Under the pieces are notes generated by a model. It saw only the letters and a list, made by a program, of their open reading frames with translations. It made no database searches and was not told the origin of the DNA. A program made the position numbers and the translations under genes. From Anaerolineales bacterium (GTDB taxonomy: Bacteria > Chloroflexota > Anaerolineae > 4572-78 > J111), in the NCBI GenBank assembly GCA_015075185.1, contig JABTUW010000001.1, positions 2,356,001 through 2,420,000 on the forward strand: a stretch of 64,000 nt of DNA, in the 5' to 3' direction. Position 1 is the first letter of the stretch. Each line of letters opens with the position of its first letter. This document shows, piece by piece, positions 15,711 to 27,138 of the stretch.

Positions 15711-16865
15711 ATGAGACGTGAAGTCGTCAAGGCGACAGGCTGGGGTCTTCTGGTTACGCTGCTTCTGGGCGGCCTCATTATTATTGGCTCGCGCAACCTG
15801 TCCCATTTTGATGCTGCCCTGGTAGCCTATACCTTTTCTATCCTGTTTGCTACCTTTGGCCTGACCTACCGCTACAGTATGTGGCTGCAGCGGCCCCCTA
15901 CGGCCATGTATTGGCGGCGCGGCTGGCAGGTTTTCTTTAAGCAGGGCTACCGCCTGCTCAACCTGGGCCACTGGTTTAAGTGGGTAGTTGACGATATTGC
16001 CCTGAACCGCTTCATCTGGTCGCGCGATTGGCTGCGCGGGCTGGCCCACGGGCTGATTATGTGGGGCTGCGCCCTGGCCGTGGCAATTACGTTTCCCCTG
16101 GTTTTCGGCTGGCTTCACTTCGCCTCGATCCCCGGCCAGCTCGAATGGTATCAGGCCATCGTCTTTGGCTTTCCGGCTTTTTCCTTCCCCATCGAGTCCT
16201 TTATGGGCTTTGCCCTGTTTCACGGCCTGGTCTGGTCGGCGTTTCTGGTGATTGCCGGGGTGATGCTGGCCATGCGCCGGCGCATGCGCGACGAAGGCGC
16301 GGCGGCCCTGCAGTTGTTCTCCGAAGATTTCTTACCCCTGATCTTGCTGTTTGCGGTCAGCCTGACCGGCCTGATGCTGACCGCCAGCTACACCTGGATG
16401 AAGGGTTATGCCTACGATTTCCTGGCGATCCTGCACGCGATCACCGTTATTTTTACCTTCCTGTGGCTGCCGTTTGGTAAATTTTTTCACATCTTCCAGC
16501 GCCCGGCCCAGATTGGGGTCCGTTTTTACAAGGACGTAGGCCAGCGCGAAGCGGCAGCCTTATGCGGGCGCTGCGGCCAGCCCTTCACCTCCCTGTTGCA
16601 CGTCCAGGATTTGATCCAGGTGGAGCGGGAGCTGGGCTATCAGTACGACCTGCCGGGCAGCGAGATGGAGCATTACCAATGGATTTGCCCGCCCTGCCGT
16701 CGAGCCATGGTCGCCTTGGCCCAAAGCCAGTTGTGGCAGGCCCAGCGGGGCGGGACGCCGCTCGACGGCGCAGGCCGTTCAACCCGTTCAGCCCCGGCCT
16801 ACGTCAATCCGGCCCTGGATCAAGGGCCGTTGGGGGAAGAAGATGCCCGGAATTTTCATCCCTAA
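15711..16865 (+). CDS. Cytochrome-b/NarI-like membrane subunit with C-terminal four-Cys module
   Basis: A 384-residue membrane protein with five to six helices over residues 8-265. Several His residues lie in or near helices ([37 protein letters not shown]), as expected for a di-haem b quinone-reactive subunit of the NarI/cytochrome-b superfamily. A soluble tail holds CGRCGQ and CPPCRR, a likely metal-binding four-Cys site near residues 283-330. It heads the plus-strand molybdoenzyme cluster and could pass quinol electrons to the downstream catalytic and Fe-S subunits. GAGGGAAA lies before the ATG. Haem ligation is inferred from position only. Confidence 0.7.
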   Translation: MRREVVKATGWGLLVTLLLGGLIIIGSRNLSHFDAALVAYTFSILFATFGLTYRYSMWLQRPPTAMYWRRGWQVFFKQGYRLLNLGHWFKWVVDDIALNRFIWSRDWLRGLAHGLIMWGCALAVAITFPLVFGWLHFASIPGQLEWYQAIVFGFPAFSFPIESFMGFALFHGLVWSAFLVIAGVMLAMRRRMRDEGAAALQLFSEDFLPLILLFAVSLTGLMLTASYTWMKGYAYDFLAILHAITVIFTFLWLPFGKFFHIFQRPAQIGVRFYKDVGQREAAALCGRCGQPFTSLLHVQDLIQVERELGYQYDLPGSEMEHYQWICPPCRRAMVALAQSQLWQAQRGGTPLDGAGRSTRSAPAYVNPALDQGPLGEEDARNFHP

Positions 16866-16869
16866 CTAA

Positions 16870-17014
16870 CAGGAGTTACGCGGTGAGCCAAACATGTCAT
16901 TTCGACCGGAGCGGAGCGGAGGGAGAAATCCCTCGAAACGTCTCTGGCAAGAGGCGGCATTAGGGATTTCTCGCTCCTATCGTCGCTCGAAATGACATGA
17001 CCGCGTAACTCCTG
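16870..17014. repeat. Nested palindrome: family B core inside CAGGAGTTACGCGGT arms
   Basis: Perfect 15-bp outer arms CAGGAGTTACGCGGT (16870-16884) and their inverse (17000-17014) enclose a family B core (16893-16998; ATGTCATTTCGACC...GCTCGAAATGACAT). The same outer arms surround a different core at 20565-20687. Confidence 0.9.
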
Positions 17015-17043
17015 TACCTAAAAATCCAAAATGAAAGGATGTT

Positions 17044-19289
<2,246 letters not shown>

Positions 19290-19290
<1 letters not shown>

Positions 19291-19532
19291 TGAAAACAGA
19301 TCAACCCGGCCACGTTCAAAAAGAAGAAGCGGATTTAGCGGAACAGCGCCGCCTGGCCGAAGCGGTTCGAGCCGCCTGTATTCACGCCGCCCTGGCCGGC
19401 TATGAAGACGCCAGCCTGAGCGGTCTGTGCCATGAAGGCGTTTGGGAACGAGTCATTGACGCCATGCGTGAGTTAAAGCTAGAAGAGATTATTCAGAGAG
19501 TAAGGAGTAAGGAGTCAATGTCATCAAGTTAG
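19290..19532 (+). CDS. Small cofactor-cluster protein of unknown function
   Basis: An 80-residue charged, helical protein with no signal or membrane segment. It starts at the ATG overlapping the molybdoenzyme stop (TAATG), so it is coupled to it. Two Cys (AACIHAA and SGLCHEG) and a helical core (RRLAEAVRAACIHAALAGYE) recall small accessory/assembly proteins, but no family is recognised. The last eight residues (SKESMSSS) are encoded by the edge of the neighbouring palindromic repeat, so the original C-terminus was probably shorter. Coupling suggests a chaperone or subunit for the oxidoreductase. Confidence 0.7.
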
Positions 19533-19680
19533 CAGCATCCTGAGTAGGTTGAGCGGAGCGAAACCGTATCGAAGGGTGCTGCGCCGTCAGAGAGTCGTCG
19601 CCAACCCGCATCCTTCGATACGCACTCCACTTTGTTCCGTGCTACTCAGGATGCTCTCTGGTCTTAACTTAATGATATTG
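19516..19680. repeat. Nested palindromic repeat, family A (copy A3)
   Basis: The outer arms CAATGTCATCAAGTTAGC and, inverted, TTAACTTAATGATATTG enclose CATCCTGAGTAGGTTGAGC...GCTACTCAGGATG with CGTATCGAAGGGTGC inside. It overlaps the 3' end of the small coupled gene and is followed by a further word-like repeat up to the ferredoxin gene. Confidence 0.85.
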
Positions 19681-19737
19681 AGTAAGGCGTAGGGAAGCAA
19701 TTATTCTTACTCCCTATTCCTTCTTAACAGGGGGACT

Positions 19738-20395
<658 letters not shown>

Positions 20396-20412
<17 letters not shown>

Positions 20413-20552
20413 GCAGCATCCTGAGTAGGTTGAGCGAAGCGAAACCGTATCGAAGGGTGCGACAGAGCGGCGTAGACTTCGCCAACCCGCATCCTGAGTA
20501 GCGCGGAACGAAGTGGAGCGCGTATCGAAGGATGCTAAACTTAACGACATTG
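20396..20552. repeat. Nested palindromic repeat, family A (copy A4)
   Basis: CAATGTCATTAAGTTAAGCA and the inverse TTAACGACATTG enclose the CATCCTGAGTAGGTTGAGCG core. A second half-core (CATCCTGAGTAGCGCGGAAC) replaces the expected inverse arm, so the unit looks recombined. It starts inside the ferredoxin gene. Confidence 0.85.
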
Positions 20553-20564
20553 AGCGGTCAGTAA

Positions 20565-20687
20565 CAGGAGTTACGCGGTGGGCAGAAAAGCCCTCCCTAA
20601 ATCCCTCCCAAGGGGAGGGACTTAAGCTGATTCTCCCCCTGTGGGGGGAGTTAGAGGGGGGCAAACCCTTCAACTGCGTGACTCCTG
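20565..20687. repeat. Nested palindrome: family C core inside CAGGAGTTACGCGGT arms
   Basis: The outer arm CAGGAGTTACGCGGT (20565-20579) and its near inverse ACTGCGTGACTCCTG (20673-20687, 13/15) enclose a family C core closely matching 12249-12340. With copy A4 it fills the 326-bp gap between the ferredoxin and Rieske genes. Confidence 0.88.
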
Positions 20688-20738
20688 TGAGTAAGCAGTA
20701 ATAAAACGTCGAATAACTACTTCCATAAGGATGAGACG

Positions 20739-21287
20739 ATGAACAGGCAGGATCCAGAGCAATTGAGCAGCCCGCCCGATGGCCGGCCGGAAGCCGAGCA
20801 GCCGCGCTGGCGGCGCGATTTTCCCATTGATTGGCCCCAGGATGATTACGTGACCCGGCGCGATTTTACCAAGTTTATGGTCCTGGTCAGCCTTGCCTTT
20901 GCGGTCGGGCAGGTCTGGATTCTGGCCCAGAACTTCCTCCGCCAGCGGCGGGGGGAGCTGCCGCTTCAGGAAATTGCCCGATTGGACGAACTGCCGGTCG
21001 GTGGAGCGCGGGTCTTCACCTACCCCGAGGCGCACAATCCGCGCCTCCTGGTGCGGTTGGGCGACCGGTCCTTTGTGGCTTATGACCAGTTATGTACCCA
21101 CCTGAGCTGCCCGGTCATTCCCCAGGTGGAGGCAGGCCACCTGCACTGTCCCTGCCACGAGGGCCTTTTTGATTTAGTCACAGGGCAGCCCCTGGCCGGC
21201 CCGCCCCCTCGGCCCCTGCCACGGGTCAAGTTAGAAATTCGCGGCGATAAAATCTACGCCGCCGGCGTGGAGGAGGCCCTGGCATGA
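20739..21287 (+). CDS. Rieske [2Fe-2S] protein
   Basis: A 182-residue protein with one N-terminal membrane anchor ([18 protein letters not shown], near residues 45-65) and a C-terminal Rieske fold carrying CTHLSCP near residue 124 and CPCHEGLFD near 142, the Cys-x-His and Cys-x2-His ligands of the 2Fe-2S cluster. An N-terminal RRDF precedes the helix, as often in Rieske proteins. It probably links quinol or cytochrome b to the molybdoenzyme. AAGGATGAG precedes the ATG. It overlaps the next gene by 4 nt (ATGA). Confidence 0.92.
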   Translation: MNRQDPEQLSSPPDGRPEAEQPRWRRDFPIDWPQDDYVTRRDFTKFMVLVSLAFAVGQVWILAQNFLRQRRGELPLQEIARLDELPVGGARVFTYPEAHNPRLLVRLGDRSFVAYDQLCTHLSCPVIPQVEAGHLHCPCHEGLFDLVTGQPLAGPPPRPLPRVKLEIRGDKIYAAGVEEALA

Positions 21288-21511
21288 ATCGAGGTTCCCG
21301 TTTTGCCCGCAAACAGCGCATGACCATTGTGCTGGGTATTTTAACCATCGTCCTGATCATTGTTATCCTGCAATTGTGGCTGTTGACCGCCACTATGAAC
21401 GCCTACCTGGGCGGCGATCCCACCGTTTTATGGCCGGCGGCGCTGGCCAGCCTCGTTTGCCTGGCTTTGAATGTTGGCCTGCTGTGGTACCTCTACGGCC
21501 TGGAGAGATAA
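21284..21511 (+). CDS. Small two-helix membrane protein of the Rieske cluster
   Basis: A 75-residue protein with a basic N-terminus ([10 protein letters not shown]) and two transmembrane segments ([39 protein letters not shown]). The start overlaps the Rieske stop (ATGA), so it is translationally coupled and is probably an assembly factor or small subunit of the membrane complex. The family is not identified with certainty. Confidence 0.8.
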   Translation: MNRGSRFARKQRMTIVLGILTIVLIIVILQLWLLTATMNAYLGGDPTVLWPAALASLVCLALNVGLLWYLYGLER

Positions 21512-21516
21512 AATCT

Positions 21517-22569
21517 TTGAATAACTACTTCAAAGAGGCCGCCGCTAACCTGTTCCCCGGCTATTTTGCCCTGGTGATGGCAACCGGGATTATCTCTGTT
21601 GCCGCCTACCTGCTGGAGATGCGGCCCATTGCCTGGGCGCTGCTGGTTATCAACCTCATCGCTTACGGCGTGTTATGGCTGCTCACCTTCATTCGCCTGT
21701 TTGGCTACTTTCCTCGCCTGCTCGCCGATTTGAACAGCCACGCGCGCGGACCGGGTTTTTTTACGTTAATTGCCGGGACGTGTGTGCTGGGGACCCAATT
21801 CGTCGTGGTGGTCGGCAACTATCCCATCGCCACCGGACTATGGTTTCTGGGCCTGGGCTTGTGGCTGCTGGTGATGTATACTTTTTTTACCGCCGTGATT
21901 ATCCGGGAAAACAAGCCTTCGCTGCAAGAGGGCATCAACGGGGCCTGGCTGATTGCCACCGTCGCCACCCAATCCGTTTCGGTGCTGGGAACGCTGATTT
22001 CAGCCCAATACCCGGCCTGGCAGGAGCTTTTGCTCTTCTTTACCTTGAGCATGTACCTGCTCGGCTGCATGCTTTACCTGAGCATTATCACCCTGATTTT
22101 CTACCGCTTTACTTTTATCGAGTTGACGACCGCCGCGCTCACGCCCCCCTACTGGATCAATATGGGCGCGGTAGCAATTACCACCCTGGCCGGCGCCCGG
22201 CTCATTTTAGCCGCCAACCAGTGGACCTTTCTCAGCGAACTCTCCCCTTTTCTAAAAGGCTTCACCATGTTCTTCTGGGTTACCGGCACCTGGTGGATCC
22301 CCTTGCTCTTCATTCTGGGTGTCTGGCGGCATGTGTACAGGCGCTTTCCCCTGGTTTATGACCCCCAGTACTGGGGCATGGTCTTCCCTCTGGGCATGTA
22401 CACTGCCTGTACCTTCCAGTTAGCCCAGGCGATGGGATTGTCGTTCTTGCTGGCTATTCCCCGCTATTTTATCTACATCGCTCTTTTAGCCTGGCTGGCC
22501 ACGTTTTTCGGCCTGGTGCGCCACCTGGCCCGGAGTATAGCTTTGCCTGTAAAAGCTGAGCACCCTTAG
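21517..22569 (+). CDS. TDT/SLAC1-TehA-type anion channel or transporter
   Basis: A 350-residue membrane protein with ten hydrophobic helices, typical of the tellurite-resistance/dicarboxylate transporter family, which includes TehA, Mae1, Ssu1 and plant SLAC1 anion channels. The N-terminal NLFPGYFALVMATGIISVAAY is the family's first helix. The open frame extends upstream into the preceding gene, but a TTG at 21517 with GGAGAG 9 nt before it gives the expected family N-terminus. The position at the end of a putative nitrate-reductase operon, and the nitrate permeability known for SLAC1, suggest oxyanion or nitrite movement; this is inference. Confidence 0.85.
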   Translation: MNNYFKEAAANLFPGYFALVMATGIISVAAYLLEMRPIAWALLVINLIAYGVLWLLTFIRLFGYFPRLLADLNSHARGPGFFTLIAGTCVLGTQFVVVVGNYPIATGLWFLGLGLWLLVMYTFFTAVIIRENKPSLQEGINGAWLIATVATQSVSVLGTLISAQYPAWQELLLFFTLSMYLLGCMLYLSIITLIFYRFTFIELTTAALTPPYWINMGAVAITTLAGARLILAANQWTFLSELSPFLKGFTMFFWVTGTWWIPLLFILGVWRHVYRRFPLVYDPQYWGMVFPLGMYTACTFQLAQAMGLSFLLAIPRYFIYIALLAWLATFFGLVRHLARSIALPVKAEHP

Positions 22570-23249
22570 AGAAGGCGGTCTTCGATCTCCCAGACGTGAT
22601 CGAGTACGTGCCAGGCTGCGCGGCGGACGAAGTAGCGCGGCGTCCAGCGAACGCCGCCCCGAGGCCCCCGCACCGGTATCTCGCCATGCGCTGCCGCGGC
22701 CAGGGCATCCAGCCCCGCCTGCCGGGTTCGAGCCAGTTCCTCGCTCAGTTCTTCCGCTTCACCCTGCTTAAGCTTCCAGCCGAGTGCCGACAGATAACCC
22801 GCCTCGGCTCCCAGCACATGCCGGGTGATCCCTTCCAGGTCTCGACCCCCGCCGCGGGGCCCCTTGCGCAATTCCTTCCCAGAGGCTGTTTGCACCGCTT
22901 TATCAAACGCCTGCCAGCACGCCTTGAGGAGCTTTTGCAAGCGCTTAAGCTCGGCATCGTCAACCGGCTGCGCGTCGCTCGACGGGGCGATGCTGGGTGC
23001 GCCGAAATCGGTCGTTGAGTCACCTTCAAGCCGCTCGATTACGGTGAACGCGGATGCATCGGTGGGCGCTTGGAAGCCGAGCCGGGCCGAGCGGAGAATG
23101 CGGGCATAACGCGGCCCGGAGTCCAAGAGGGCTTGCAGCGCCGCGGCCTCATCGCGGCCACTCCGGCACCAGCCCGGCCAATCAATCGCCCCGGCAAACG
23201 TTCGTTTCTGCCCAATCTCAAGGTACACATCAATCTTAGGTTGCGCCAT
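22566..23249 (-). CDS. HicB-like N-terminus joined to a DinB-like helical domain
   Basis: A 227-residue protein. The first 50 residues (KIDVYLEIGQKRTFAGAIDWPGW and SGRDEAAALQALL) look like a HicB/YhcO-type beta-alpha domain. Residues about 100-225 form a helical region with spaced His residues (TRHVLGAEAGYLS; AWHVLDHVWEIEDR) reminiscent of DinB-like four-helix metalloproteins. AAGGAGG lies before the ATG. It converges with the transporter gene, overlapping it by 4 bp. Function is unknown; the two-part reading is by eye and could be wrong. Confidence 0.68.
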   Translation of the reverse strand: MAQPKIDVYLEIGQKRTFAGAIDWPGWCRSGRDEAAALQALLDSGPRYARILRSARLGFQAPTDASAFTVIERLEGDSTTDFGAPSIAPSSDAQPVDDAELKRLQKLLKACWQAFDKAVQTASGKELRKGPRGGGRDLEGITRHVLGAEAGYLSALGWKLKQGEAEELSEELARTRQAGLDALAAAAHGEIPVRGPRGGVRWTPRYFVRRAAWHVLDHVWEIEDRLL

Positions 23250-23296
23250 CTGTTGTTCCTCCTTTGATATTTATAACTCAAGTTGCTACCTTCGAA

Positions 23297-23399
23297 GCAG
23301 CACCCCTCGATACGTCCTTCGCTTCTCTCAGGACTACTCGGGATGCTGCGAAAAATCATCCTGAGTGCCATAGGCTTATCGAAGGGTATTTTTCGCAGC
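23297..23399. repeat. Palindromic repeat, family A variant (copy A5)
   Basis: Two interlocked palindromes: GCAGCACCCCTCGATACG...CTACTCGGGATGCTGC and GCTGCGAAAAAT...ATTTTTCGCAGC, the latter with ATCCTGAGTGCC inside. It lies between two minus-strand genes. Confidence 0.75.
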
Positions 23400-23454
23400 T
23401 AAGTGACAACTTGGGTTACTTATCAGCCCTGTGCGCGGGGACTTAGCCAGAAAG

Positions 23455-23949
23455 CTACTTGCGGAGGCGGGCCATGAGGTAGGTATCCACATACTGCCCA
23501 TCTCGAAAGGCAAAATCAACCATTGTCCCCTCGATGTTAAAGCCAAACTTCTCATACAGCCGGATAGCCGGGTCATTATCAACGTACACGTCAAGCTCAA
23601 GCCGGGTCAGGTTCAGCCACTTATCGGCCAGATCAACGGCTGCTTGCATCAGCGCCGTGCCGACCCCCTGGCCTTGCCAATCATCGCGCACTACCATGCC
23701 AATTTGCCCCACATGGCGGCGGCGAGGCCGGTGGGGGAAGGTCTGCAGGCTGAGCTGGCCGACCACTTCTTGTTCAATGCAAGCGACTAAACTGAATAAA
23801 CCCTCCGGCGGCTCGGCCAGGCGTTTGCGCCATTGTTCGGCTGAAGGAAACGGCACCTGCAGTGTCCCCCAGACGGCTTTGGGGCCGTTAAAGATCTGCC
23901 GGACGGCTTCATAATCACCTGGTTCTGTCCGTCGAATCGTAATGGTCAT
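23455..23949 (-). CDS. yhhY: GNAT N-acetyltransferase, YhhY/AaaT-like
   Basis: A 164-residue GCN5-related acetyltransferase. The acetyl-CoA loop is RDDWQGQGVGTALM near residue 87. The motifs NGPKAVWGTLQVPFPS, VACIEQEVVGQLSL, YVDNDPAIRLYEKFGF and FRDGQYVDTYLMARL correspond segment by segment to E. coli YhhY (AaaT), which acetylates amino acids such as Phe and Met. It acts in the cytoplasm. GGATGAGG precedes the ATG. It lies in a minus-strand run of small housekeeping genes whose co-regulation is uncertain. The substrate is inferred from similarity only. Confidence 0.85.
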   Translation of the reverse strand: MTITIRRTEPGDYEAVRQIFNGPKAVWGTLQVPFPSAEQWRKRLAEPPEGLFSLVACIEQEVVGQLSLQTFPHRPRRRHVGQIGMVVRDDWQGQGVGTALMQAAVDLADKWLNLTRLELDVYVDNDPAIRLYEKFGFNIEGTMVDFAFRDGQYVDTYLMARLRK

Positions 23950-24001
23950 AAGGGCAGCCTCATCCTTCTCTTAAACTGCTGAATGAATACCCTGGCGCCG
24001 C

Positions 24002-24511
24002 TTACCACTCCCCTGCATAGCGAACTCCATAGGGCGCGGCAAGCTGCACCGCTCTGGCCCGCCTCAATTCTACCAGTTGGCGCAGGTGCAACTGGTCGTG
24101 CGCCGCCCACGACCCCAGAATGTCGCCCGCCTTCATCACCCCAAAAGGAGCGGCGTATTCGGTTTCCCAATTGGGAGCGGCTAACCCCTCCAACCAGACC
24201 AGCGACTTCTTCCGTTCCGCCAGAAAGTTGGCCAACATGGCAGCCAGATCACGCTCATTGTACTGGCGGGCGGCCACCCAGCCGACGGGATCAATCGGCG
24301 GCCATTTTTCAGTGGGGCGATGGAGCATAATGTCCAGGCGCTGCCGAAAGTCTTCCCGTTCTTCGTCATAAAGATGACAGATCACCTCCAGGATAGACCA
24401 GGATTCGGGATGCGGCTTAAAACGCGCTTCAGTTGGGGTTATTCCCGCAACCAACTTGCTTACCATTTCAGCCCCGTTAGCCAGTTCCTGAAATAAGATC
24501 TCGGACTCCAT
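24002..24511 (-). CDS. DinB superfamily protein
   Basis: A 169-residue four-helix bundle protein of the DinB/YfiT type. Three His in the usual metal-binding places are visible: VICHLYDEER near residue 46 and WAAHDQLHL near 135-138. DinB-family proteins are damage- or stress-inducible in some Firmicutes or act as thiol transferases; no specific role can be given. GGAG lies 9 nt before the ATG. The start codon directly follows the stop of the ICMT-like gene (TAAATG), so the two are translationally linked. Confidence 0.88.
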   Translation of the reverse strand: MESEILFQELANGAEMVSKLVAGITPTEARFKPHPESWSILEVICHLYDEEREDFRQRLDIMLHRPTEKWPPIDPVGWVAARQYNERDLAAMLANFLAERKKSLVWLEGLAAPNWETEYAAPFGVMKAGDILGSWAAHDQLHLRQLVELRRARAVQLAAPYGVRYAGEW

Positions 24512-25081
24512 TTATTTCTCCTCAACTTCTCCGGAGGCTAAGCTGCCGGAGGTATTTTCGCTCATACGAACCTTACCCCCTGGCGGCTGCCACGGCGCCA
24601 GGCGAGGAATCCAGCGGGGAACGTTTTGCTTGTACAGCCCATAATCTGCCCCAAACCGCCGTTCCAGACCCGGTTCCTCAAACAGGGGAATGTAGATCAA
24701 ATTGATTATCACGACCATAAAAAACCAGGTTAGTAAGATCGTCGAACCAAATATTAAGACTTCTCCCAACAGGATACAAAAAACGCCACTGATCATGGGA
24801 TTGCGCACATATTGGTAGATGCCTTGCACGACGAGTTTCCGGGTGGCAAACCACGGGGCGAGTGTCCCCTGGCCGATTGTGGCGAACAGGGAAATCGTCT
24901 TGAACAGCAGGATAAGACCGGCGCTGACAAACAGCACCCCCCCGAGCAGCGCCAGCCAGTTGAGAGGTAGGGAGAGTGCCCAACCGGTCTTGCCGGGTTC
25001 AGCCGTCAGGATGAGTAGACCGGGAATGACGACCGTGACCATAACAGGTAGGATCAGGACAGCCTGAATATGCTTAAGCAT
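24512..25081 (-). CDS. Isoprenylcysteine carboxyl methyltransferase-like membrane protein
   Basis: A 189-residue protein with four to five transmembrane segments and the C-terminal signature of the ICMT/PEMT family: LVVQGIYQYVRNPM near residue 95 and FEEPGLERRFGADYGLYKQNVPRWIP near 145 (given here in part). The RNPM and EEP..RFG..Y elements bind S-adenosylmethionine. Bacterial members are usually of unknown substrate (lipid or small-molecule methylation). Its ATG lies 4 nt after the stop of a possible 32-codon ORF, with AAGGA in the gap. Confidence 0.85.
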   Translation of the reverse strand: MLKHIQAVLILPVMVTVVIPGLLILTAEPGKTGWALSLPLNWLALLGGVLFVSAGLILLFKTISLFATIGQGTLAPWFATRKLVVQGIYQYVRNPMISGVFCILLGEVLIFGSTILLTWFFMVVIINLIYIPLFEEPGLERRFGADYGLYKQNVPRWIPRLAPWQPPGGKVRMSENTSGSLASGEVEEK

Positions 25082-25085
25082 TTCC

Positions 25086-25184
25086 TTACAGCAACTGGCG
25101 CAGCTCTTCCGTTAATTGTTGGACCAGTTCCGGCCTGCCGTGAAACTGAGCCGGCGTATTTTGAAACATAATGGGTGAGTTCAC
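25086..25184 (-). CDS. Possible 32-codon ORF upstream of the ICMT-like gene
   Basis: GTG 25184 has GGAGG 8 nt upstream and opens a 32-codon frame ending 4 nt before the ICMT-like ATG. The peptide (MNSPIMFQNTPAQFHGRPEL then VQQLTEELRQLL) is hydrophilic with a terminal amphipathic helix. A good ribosome-binding site and tight coupling favour translation. It may be a leader peptide, a small protein, or the degraded end of an older gene. Confidence 0.4.
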   Translation of the reverse strand: MNSPIMFQNTPAQFHGRPELVQQLTEELRQLL

Positions 25185-25329
25185 AGTCACTTCCTCCTTC
25201 AACGCGATAACAGGCATCATAGAACGGGCGTTCGCGTTTGTCAAACAACTTGGCCAGGCTAAATCGAGAGGGGGTTGGTCAAAAGTAACCATCAGACATC
25301 CAGAACTTCGCCTGTGCCCAGGTTTATGA

Positions 25330-25335
25330 TATACT
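25330..25335 (+). promoter_or_regulatory. Extended -10 element before the rho-like gene
   Basis: TGATATACT (25327-25335) is a TGn-type extended -10 box, 50 bp upstream of ATG 25385. The -35 region (TTCGCC) is weak. Confidence 0.5.
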
Positions 25336-25384
25336 TTTCGAAAGAAAACAAGTCTCGCCAAGAGCAAAGGAAAAATTAATCACC

Positions 25385-26476
25385 ATGACAACTATGGGGA
25401 GCGGTATTCTACAACTGACCAAAAATGGGAGCGGCACCCTGCTCAACCCGGCCAAGTTGACCGAGCGGGTAGCCGTACCGGCCAGGCTTATTCGTGACTA
25501 CCGGCTCCCTCAAGGAGCAACTGTCACCGGCAGCAAAGAAGGCTCTCAACTGGCGACTATCGAGACGGTGTGCGGGCTGTCGCCGGAGGCATTCCAGCAG
25601 CGCCCGCCTTTTAAACACCTGGTCGCCATTGACCCGACGGAACGGTTTAACCTGGCTGTCACCGGCCAAACAAGCACGCGGCTGATTGATCTGATCGCTC
25701 CAATCGGTAAGGGAACCCGCGGCCTGATTGTCGCGCCCCCCAAGGCGGGCAAAACGACGCTGCTGGAGCAGATTGCCCAGGCTATCCACACCGGCGATCC
25801 TGAAACCCGCCTCGTCATCCTGCTTATTGACGAGCGGCCCGAAGAAGTGACCCACTTCCGCCGGACAATCGCCGGAGCCGAGGTCTTCGCCAGTTCCAGT
25901 GACCAGCCGCTCGCGGAGCATATTGAGCTGTCCGAGCTGATGCTGGCTCACATTCGCACCGAACTTGAGTGCGGCCAGCATGTGGTAGTGATGTTAGACA
26001 GCCTGACCCGTCTCGTCCGCGCCTTCAACCTTAGAGGATCTCAGGCCAACCGCAGCCGGACTCTCTCCGGCGGAGTGGAGGCCGAAGCGCTGCAAATTCC
26101 GCGCCGTTTCTTTGGCCTGGCCCGCAATATCGAGCACGGGGGGTCGGTCACCATCCTGGCCACGGTTTTAATTGACACCGGCTCGCGGATGGATCAGTTC
26201 ATTTATTAGGAGTTCAAAGGAACAGGAAACAGCGAGATCGTTCTCGATCGCTCCCTGGCTGAAGCCTACATCTTCCCGGCGCTCAATCTGCCCGCCAGCA
26301 GCACCCGCAAAGAGGATCGGCTTTACAGCCCCGCAGACAGCCTGCGGCTGACCCACCTGCGCCGGGAGTTAGTGGCTCGTTCCCCGCAAGAGGCTATGGC
26401 CTACCTGCTAAACCTGTTGGCCCGTTATCCGACCAATGAGCAACTGCTGCAAAGTATCAATTCAGAAAGCAGCTAA
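25385..26476 (+). pseudogene. rho: Rho-like termination factor interrupted by one in-frame amber codon
   Basis: The reading frame encodes 363 residues with a single TAG as codon 275 (26207-26209). The N-terminal 60 residues are a short RNA-binding region (GSGILQLTKNGSGTLLNP). The ATPase core has GLIVAPPKAGKTTLLEQIAQ (Walker A), LLIDERPEEVTHF and VVVMLDSLTRLVRAFN (Walker B). Family members read IYEEFKGTGN where this reads IY-stop-EFKGTGN: a conserved Glu codon (GAG) became TAG. After it the frame continues intact with EIVLDRSLAEAYIFPALN to a normal TAA. Without readthrough the product is 274 residues and lacks the end of the motor domain. It is shorter than housekeeping Rho and may be a paralogue. 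Recent nonsense mutation, sequence error and amber suppression are all open. Confidence 0.85.
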
Positions 26477-26511
26477 ATACAGATCATTAAAGACTGCCAC
26501 CGGCCCGGCGC

Positions 26512-27138
26512 TCAAGGCACGAGAGCGGGGGCGAAGCCAAGCAAACAAGCGAACTGACCGATTTCAAGAGAACAGGCGACTCGCTCGAAGCCGTGCCCTT
26601 GCAGCAGTTCCAGATGCCGGGGAATACTTCGCCGCCCCGGCTGCTCGGGGTTATCCTGCCCCGGCGGTACCACGAAATCGGCGTTGAGCAAGAGACCACC
26701 CGGCACGAGCAGCCGCCGGGCCAGGCCATAAATGCGGACAATGTGGCTCTCATCTCCCAGGTCATGCAGGGCTTGCAGTGAGATAATGGCGTGGATTTCA
26801 GCGGGCAGTTGGGCAAGCCAGGCCTCGCCGTTGAGATCCACTTGAATGAGCCTGGCCCGCCGGCCAAAAGCTGCCAATTGTCCGCGGGCGTAGGTCAGCA
26901 GCAGGCTCGACGAGTCGAGGCCGGTATAGCTTATGTGGGGCAGGTCACGCAGTAACAACTCGGCCAGCAGGCCGGGACCGGGACCGAGTTCCACCACTTG
27001 TGGAGCTGGAAAGGGCAGCGCCTTGAGCTGGGCGATGATATGCTGCATCACCTGGATGCGTTCTGGATAGCGCGTCTGCAAACCGGCGGTCCACTCGACT
27101 ACATCGGCCTGGGTGCGCAAATCACGAAAAGTAATCAC
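26512..27138 (-). CDS. Class I SAM-dependent methyltransferase
   Basis: A 208-residue Rossmann-fold methyltransferase. Motif I is VVELGPGPGLLAELL near residue 47, the acidic SAM-ribose residue is in YTGLDSSSLLL, motif III is RLIQVDLNG and motif IV/V is IISLQALHDLGDE then LVPGGLLLNADFVVP. The substrate is not evident; the ALHDL post-motif resembles small-molecule methyltransferases. The start is GTG, with AGGAGG 5 nt upstream. It converges with the rho-like gene and no terminator is obvious in the 35-bp gap. Confidence 0.87.
   Translation of the reverse strand: MITFRDLRTQADVVEWTAGLQTRYPERIQVMQHIIAQLKALPFPAPQVVELGPGPGLLAELLLRDLPHISYTGLDSSSLLLTYARGQLAAFGRRARLIQVDLNGEAWLAQLPAEIHAIISLQALHDLGDESHIVRIYGLARRLLVPGGLLLNADFVVPPGQDNPEQPGRRSIPRHLELLQGHGFERVACSLEIGQFACLLGFAPALVP

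Noticed and set aside
15546..16223. Minus-strand open frame upstream of and across the cytochrome-b-like gene
   Set aside because: It overlaps the membrane-protein gene, has no ribosome-binding site and shows composition typical of a shadow frame.
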